NCBI GenBank assembly: GCA_003541445.1
Contig: DPMO01000079.1
Coordinates: 1-9,818 of the forward strand
Length of the DNA stretch: 9,818 nucleotides
Direction of reading: 5' to 3'
Source: Clostridiales bacterium
GTDB lineage: Bacteria > Bacillota > Sulfobacillia > UBA995 > UBA9673
Part shown: one piece after another, positions 7,134 through 9,818 of the stretch
How the letters are laid out: the number at the start of each line of letters is the position of its first letter
Position numbering within the stretch: the stretch's first letter is position 1
Position numbers and translations under genes: made by a program
The notes under the pieces: generated by a model
Databases searched by the model: none
Told to the model about the DNA's origin: nothing
The model's input: the letters and a program-made list of their open reading frames with translations, nothing else

Positions 7134-7167
7134 GGGGGAGCCGCACCCCGTGCCGCCGGGCTCCCCC
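7134..7167 (-). other. Inverted repeat in the rodZ-dac gap, just upstream of the dac Shine-Dalgarno
   Basis: Perfect 9-nt arms, GGGGGAGCC (7134-7142) and GGCTCCCCC (7159-7167), enclose a 16-nt loop that can form a further 4-bp stem (GCAC/GTGC). On the minus-strand mRNA the hairpin ends 2 nt before the GGGAGGAA Shine-Dalgarno of dac. No T tract follows, so it is not a typical terminator. It could affect dac translation, processing or mRNA stability. Confidence 0.5.
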
Positions 7168-7169
7168 GG

Positions 7170-8219
7170 CTACTCTCCCCCGGTGGGAGTCTCTTCCCCG
7201 CCAGGGGCCGCCCCCGGGGCCTCCCCGGCCTTGAAGACCAGGGTGCGCGGAGCGTCCCGGGTGCCGGCAGGCCCGAGGTCTTCACCCTCGAGGCTGACCC
7301 TCACGAGGTGAGGACGGCCCAGCCGGACGGTCAGTTCCTTCCCAGCCGACCATCGGCCGGTGCTTCCAGCCTCGAGGGTCTTCTCCAGGACGACCTGGCC
7401 GTCGACGGTCACCCTGACCCAGCACCTGTCCAGGACCTCGAGCCCCAGGGTGAACGGGGCACCATATACTACGTAGCGCGCCTCGTCCGCAGACTCGCTG
7501 ACGAGCGCCCATCTCATCTGACCCGGGACCGTGCCTGACCCGGCCGTGTCCGCGTCCTCTCCGCCGGCTTCCGGTTCGGCCGACCCCGCGTCGTCGTCTC
7601 CGCCGGCGTCCGGTTCGGCCGACCCCGCGCCGTCTCCGCCGGCGCCCGGCTCGGCCGGAGCCTCGCCCACCCCCGGGAGCGCGCCGGTCTCATCGTCCCC
7701 TTCGGCCGGTCCTGCGGGCTCGGCCCAGAGGTACCAGAACCCGACCGCTCCCACGAGCACGGTCAGGACGAGCACGGAGACCCAGAACCGCCCGAGACCG
7801 CGGCGCCCTGCCCTGCGGGCCCGGGCCGTGACCCGCCCGGAGAAACCGGCCGGAGCCGAGAGAAGCCCCGGAGCCTGAGGTCGCGGGCCGGCCGCCCTTC
7901 GCCGGTGCCGCCGGGCCCCTCGGCCCCGCGGGGAGGTCTCTTCTTCCGGGGAGACTTCCCCCTGCGAGACGGCTTCGGGGGGGGGCCCCTCCTTCCACGT
8001 CCGGTACTCCCGGACGAGCTCCCACCCGTCGAGGCCGAGGAAGTTGGCGTAGGAACGGAGGAAGCCCTTTAGGTAGACCGCGCCGGGGATGCGCGACTCG
8101 TCCCCCGCCTCGAGGGCCTCGAGATACTTCCGTCTTATCTTCGTCTCAGCCTGGACCTCCTCCAGGCTGAGGCCGAGCTCCTCGCGCCTGGCCCTGAGAC
8201 GTCGGCCGATGTCCTTCAT
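7170..8219 (-). CDS. RodZ-like protein: cytoplasmic helix-turn-helix, one membrane span, extracytoplasmic DUF4115 domain
   Basis: RodZ-type proteins link the MreB cytoskeleton to the cell-wall elongation machinery and help set rod shape. The protein has 349 residues. Residues 1-70 are an Xre-like helix-turn-helix with the RodZ signature: IGRRLRARREELGLSLEEVQ, TKIRRKYLEALEAGD, then PGAVYLKGFLRSYANFLGLD. A basic linker (about 95-143) precedes one transmembrane segment (145-167). An acidic Gly/Ala/Glu/Pro linker (168-235) contains short repeats. A DUF4115-type beta domain follows (about 257-332, with CWVRVTVDG and TVRLGRPHLVRVSLEGEDLG). The ATG at 8219 is preceded by GGAGGGA (8230-8236), about 10 nt away; the upstream ATG at 8240 has no such site. 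It lies 39 nt after asnS and 51 nt before dac. In other Bacillota, RodZ/YmfM homologues sit near ymfJ, ftsK or pgsA, so this location is unusual. Confidence 0.85.
   Translation of the reverse strand: MKDIGRRLRARREELGLSLEEVQAETKIRRKYLEALEAGDESRIPGAVYLKGFLRSYANFLGLDGWELVREYRTWKEGPPPEAVSQGEVSPEEETSPRGRGARRHRRRAAGPRPQAPGLLSAPAGFSGRVTARARRAGRRGLGRFWVSVLVLTVLVGAVGFWYLWAEPAGPAEGDDETGALPGVGEAPAEPGAGGDGAGSAEPDAGGDDDAGSAEPEAGGEDADTAGSGTVPGQMRWALVSESADEARYVVYGAPFTLGLEVLDRCWVRVTVDGQVVLEKTLEAGSTGRWSAGKELTVRLGRPHLVRVSLEGEDLGPAGTRDAPRTLVFKAGEAPGAAPGGEETPTGGE
7561..7657 (-). repeat. Imperfect in-frame tandem repeat in the RodZ-like linker
   Basis: Three copies of a unit beginning CCGCCGGC..CCGG(T/C)TCGGCCG on the plus strand start at 7561, 7600 and 7636, giving periods of 39 and 36 bp. 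In the protein they read as GSAEP(G/D/E)AGG(D/E) blocks at about residues 188-228. The 3-bp difference is a single extra Asp codon. Such repeats can change copy number by slippage without breaking the frame. Confidence 0.7.
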
Positions 8220-8258
8220 GGCCCCGGACTCCCTCCGCATCCCGAGGAGCGGTCCCCA

Positions 8259-9566
8259 TCACGGATAGATTCTATGGAGCAGACGCGGGAACGGTATGGT
8301 CTCCCGCACATGGTCCACCTTCGCCACCCAGGCCAGGGTCCTCTCGAGACCGAGTCCGAAGCCCGAGTGCGGCACCGAGCCGTAGCGGCGGAGGTCGACG
8401 TACCACCGGTAGGCCTCGGCGGGGAGGTCGTGCTCGGCTATCCTCTTCTCCAGCGTCTCCAGGTCGTCGATGCGCTGGCCGCCGCCGATGATCTCCCCGT
8501 AGCCCTCCGGCGCCAGCAGGTCTGCGGACAGGCACGTCTCCGGGCGGTCGGGGTCGGGCTTCATGTAGAAGGCCTTGACCGCCGACGGATAGTGGTGCAC
8601 GAAGACCGGGAGGTCGAACTCCTCGGAGATGGCCGTCTCGTGGGGGGCCCCGAAGTCCTCGCCCCACTCCATCGGGACGCCCTTCCGGTTGACCAGTTCG
8701 ACGGCCTCGTCGTAGGTGATGCGGGGGAACGGGGGCTTCACCCTCTCCAGGGCGGACGTGTCGCGCTTGAGCGTCTTGAAGTCGTCGGCCCGCCTCTCGA
8801 GGAGCCTCCTCACGGCATAGGTCACCATCTCTTCCTGCAGGCGCATGCTCTCCTCGAGGTCGACGAAGGCCATCTCCGGCTCGAGCATCCAGAACTCTAT
8901 GAGGTGGCGGCGGGTCTTGGACTTCTCGGCCCGGAAGGTCGGCCCGAAGCAGTAGGTCCGCCCCAGAGCGAGGGCGGCCGCCTCCTGGTAGAGCTGCCCG
9001 CTCTGGCTGAGGTAGGCCCGCTCACCGAAGTAGTCGGTCTGGAAGAGGGTCGTCGTGCCCTCGCAGGCCGCCGGCGTCAGGATGGGCGAATCGACGAGGA
9101 CGAAGCCCCGGTCGTCGAGGAAGTCCCTCAAGGCCCGGACGAGCTCGGCCCTGAGCCGGAGGAGGCTCTGCTGCCGAGGGGTCCTGATCCAGAGGTGCCG
9201 GTGGTCCATGAGGAACTCGACCCCATGCTCCTTCAGGGTGATGGGGTAATCGGACGACCGGGAGACGATCTCGAGTCCGGTCACGGCGATCTCGTAGCCC
9301 CCCGGCGCACGCGAGTCCCTGCGGACCTTCCCGTCCATCCGCACGGCCGTCTCGAGGGTCAGCGTCCTGGCCGTCTCAAGGACCTCGTCGGGAGCCTCGC
9401 CTGCGGCGGCGACCCCCTGGACGAAGCCGGTGCCGTCCCGCAGGATGATGAACTGGATCTTCCCGCTGGAGCGGTGGTTGTAGACCCACCCGCGGAGACT
9501 GACGGCCTCCCCGACGTGAGTGCCGAGTTCGGAAACAGTGACGGTCGGCAGCCGAGACGAACTCAC
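8259..9566 (-). CDS. asnS: Asparaginyl-tRNA synthetase (AsnRS)
   Basis: This cytosolic class IIb synthetase charges tRNA-Asn with asparagine. The protein has 435 residues, normal for bacterial AsnRS (about 430-465). An N-terminal OB-fold anticodon-binding domain (about 23-103, [23 protein letters not shown]) leads into the class II catalytic core. Motif 2 is [20 protein letters not shown] (206-225). [12 protein letters not shown] lies at 358-368, and motif 3 is [14 protein letters not shown] (400-413). [12 protein letters not shown] and the absence of the large GAD insertion of bacterial AspRS favour AsnRS over AspRS. The GTG start at 9566 has AGAAGGGTGAT (9573-9583) 6 nt upstream and keeps the usual N-terminus. 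It is the first gene of the probable asnS-rodZ-dac operon. I saw no T-box element upstream, although T-boxes often control asnS in Bacillota. Confidence 0.95.
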   Translation of the reverse strand: MSSSRLPTVTVSELGTHVGEAVSLRGWVYNHRSSGKIQFIILRDGTGFVQGVAAAGEAPDEVLETARTLTLETAVRMDGKVRRDSRAPGGYEIAVTGLEIVSRSSDYPITLKEHGVEFLMDHRHLWIRTPRQQSLLRLRAELVRALRDFLDDRGFVLVDSPILTPAACEGTTTLFQTDYFGERAYLSQSGQLYQEAAALALGRTYCFGPTFRAEKSKTRRHLIEFWMLEPEMAFVDLEESMRLQEEMVTYAVRRLLERRADDFKTLKRDTSALERVKPPFPRITYDEAVELVNRKGVPMEWGEDFGAPHETAISEEFDLPVFVHHYPSAVKAFYMKPDPDRPETCLSADLLAPEGYGEIIGGGQRIDDLETLEKRIAEHDLPAEAYRWYVDLRRYGSVPHSGFGLGLERTLAWVAKVDHVRETIPFPRLLHRIYP

Positions 9567-9818
9567 AGGCCCATCACCCTTCTTCCATCTTCCCCCACGG
9601 CGGGACCGCTGAAACGGGCCGGCTCCGGAAGGACCCTGCGCCGCGTCAGCCGGGGGGATTTGCGGCTAATTCTCACCGGACCTGCGGAAAACCTTCCTGA
9701 AAGCCGGCCCTGCCGGTGGCGAGCCGGCGGCCCGACGGCCGCCGGCTCCGCCCGCCCCGACACCTGGGTGCGGCTCAGAAGCCTCTTTCTCTACGGCCCC
9801 CCTTCACCGGACTGGGCC
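9567..9818. other. Upstream region of asnS without a supportable gene
   Basis: These 252 nt include the asnS leader and a perfect 12-bp hairpin (listed separately). On the minus strand there is AT-richer sequence around 9664-9700 (TTTTCC and GAGAATTAG), where the asnS promoter may lie, but no -35/-10 pair is convincing. A 66-codon minus-strand frame (9563-9763) touches the asnS start; its composition looks non-coding. The last bases may be the end of a neighbouring gene, which I cannot identify. Confidence 0.5.
9721..9748. other. Perfect 12-bp inverted repeat (GAGCCGGCGGCC / GGCCGCCGGCTC, 4-nt loop)
   Basis: A very stable hairpin with the loop CGAC. Neither strand has a T tract after it, so a canonical terminator is not shown. 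It could still be a terminator for a gene lying beyond the right edge on the minus strand, separating it from asnS. Confidence 0.5.

Noticed and set aside
5868..7538. Long plus-strand open frame opposite dac and the end of the rodZ-like gene
   Set aside because: It crosses two real genes and their gap on the other strand, with compositionally biased sequence and no motif.
9567..9700. T-box riboswitch for asnS
   Set aside because: The conserved GGGTGG-N-ACCGCG-like antiterminator sequence is absent on the minus strand.
9563..9763. Small 66-codon minus-strand frame ending with a 4-nt overlap on asnS
   Set aside because: The overlap looks like coupling, but the frame includes the 12-bp hairpin and the peptide is Arg/Pro/Gly-rich with no sign of conservation; it is better read as leader.

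Overview
This window is GC-rich (about 70 percent by eye) and coding on both strands. The gene set points to a high-GC, probably spore-forming member of the Bacillota (Firmicutes). It carries bacillithiol biosynthesis genes (BshA, BshB1), the MrfA/MrfB (YprA/YprB) DNA-repair pair, a PdaB-type sporulation polysaccharide deacetylase, a PBP5-family D,D-carboxypeptidase and a RodZ-like morphogenesis protein. Shine-Dalgarno sequences are strong and start codons are mostly GTG or TTG. The genus cannot be fixed from the sequence alone.

Layout. Positions 1-1029 (minus strand): bshB1 followed by bshA, the latter running off the left edge. Positions 1030-1219: a divergent control region with a recognisable promoter towards the right. 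It contains a GAAC-N4-GTTC palindrome resembling the Gram-positive LexA (SOS) box, placed between the -35 and -10 elements. Positions 1220-5704 (plus strand): mrfA (helicase), mrfB (exonuclease, 4-nt overlap with mrfA) and, 70 nt later, pdaB. This strand ends in a strong GC hairpin plus pyrimidine tract at 5723-5757. Positions 5856-9566 (minus strand, transcribed in the order asnS, rodZ-like, dac): asparaginyl-tRNA synthetase, a membrane-anchored helix-turn-helix RodZ-like protein, and a D-alanyl-D-alanine carboxypeptidase. The spacings are 39 and 51 nt, so this is probably an operon. Positions 9567-9818 hold the asnS leader and a perfect 12-bp hairpin, with no gene I can support.

Functionally the left half groups two protections against electrophilic or alkylating damage. 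One is a low-molecular-weight thiol that can scavenge electrophiles (bacillithiol). The other is a helicase-nuclease pair that in Bacillus subtilis removes mitomycin C adducts. They are divergently arranged around one short regulatory region. The right half is housekeeping and envelope: cell-shape scaffolding and peptidoglycan trimming behind a tRNA synthetase. I see no mobile element, CRISPR array, rRNA or tRNA gene. The most notable item is the SOS-box-like operator in the mrfAB promoter; I did not find a wholly new system.
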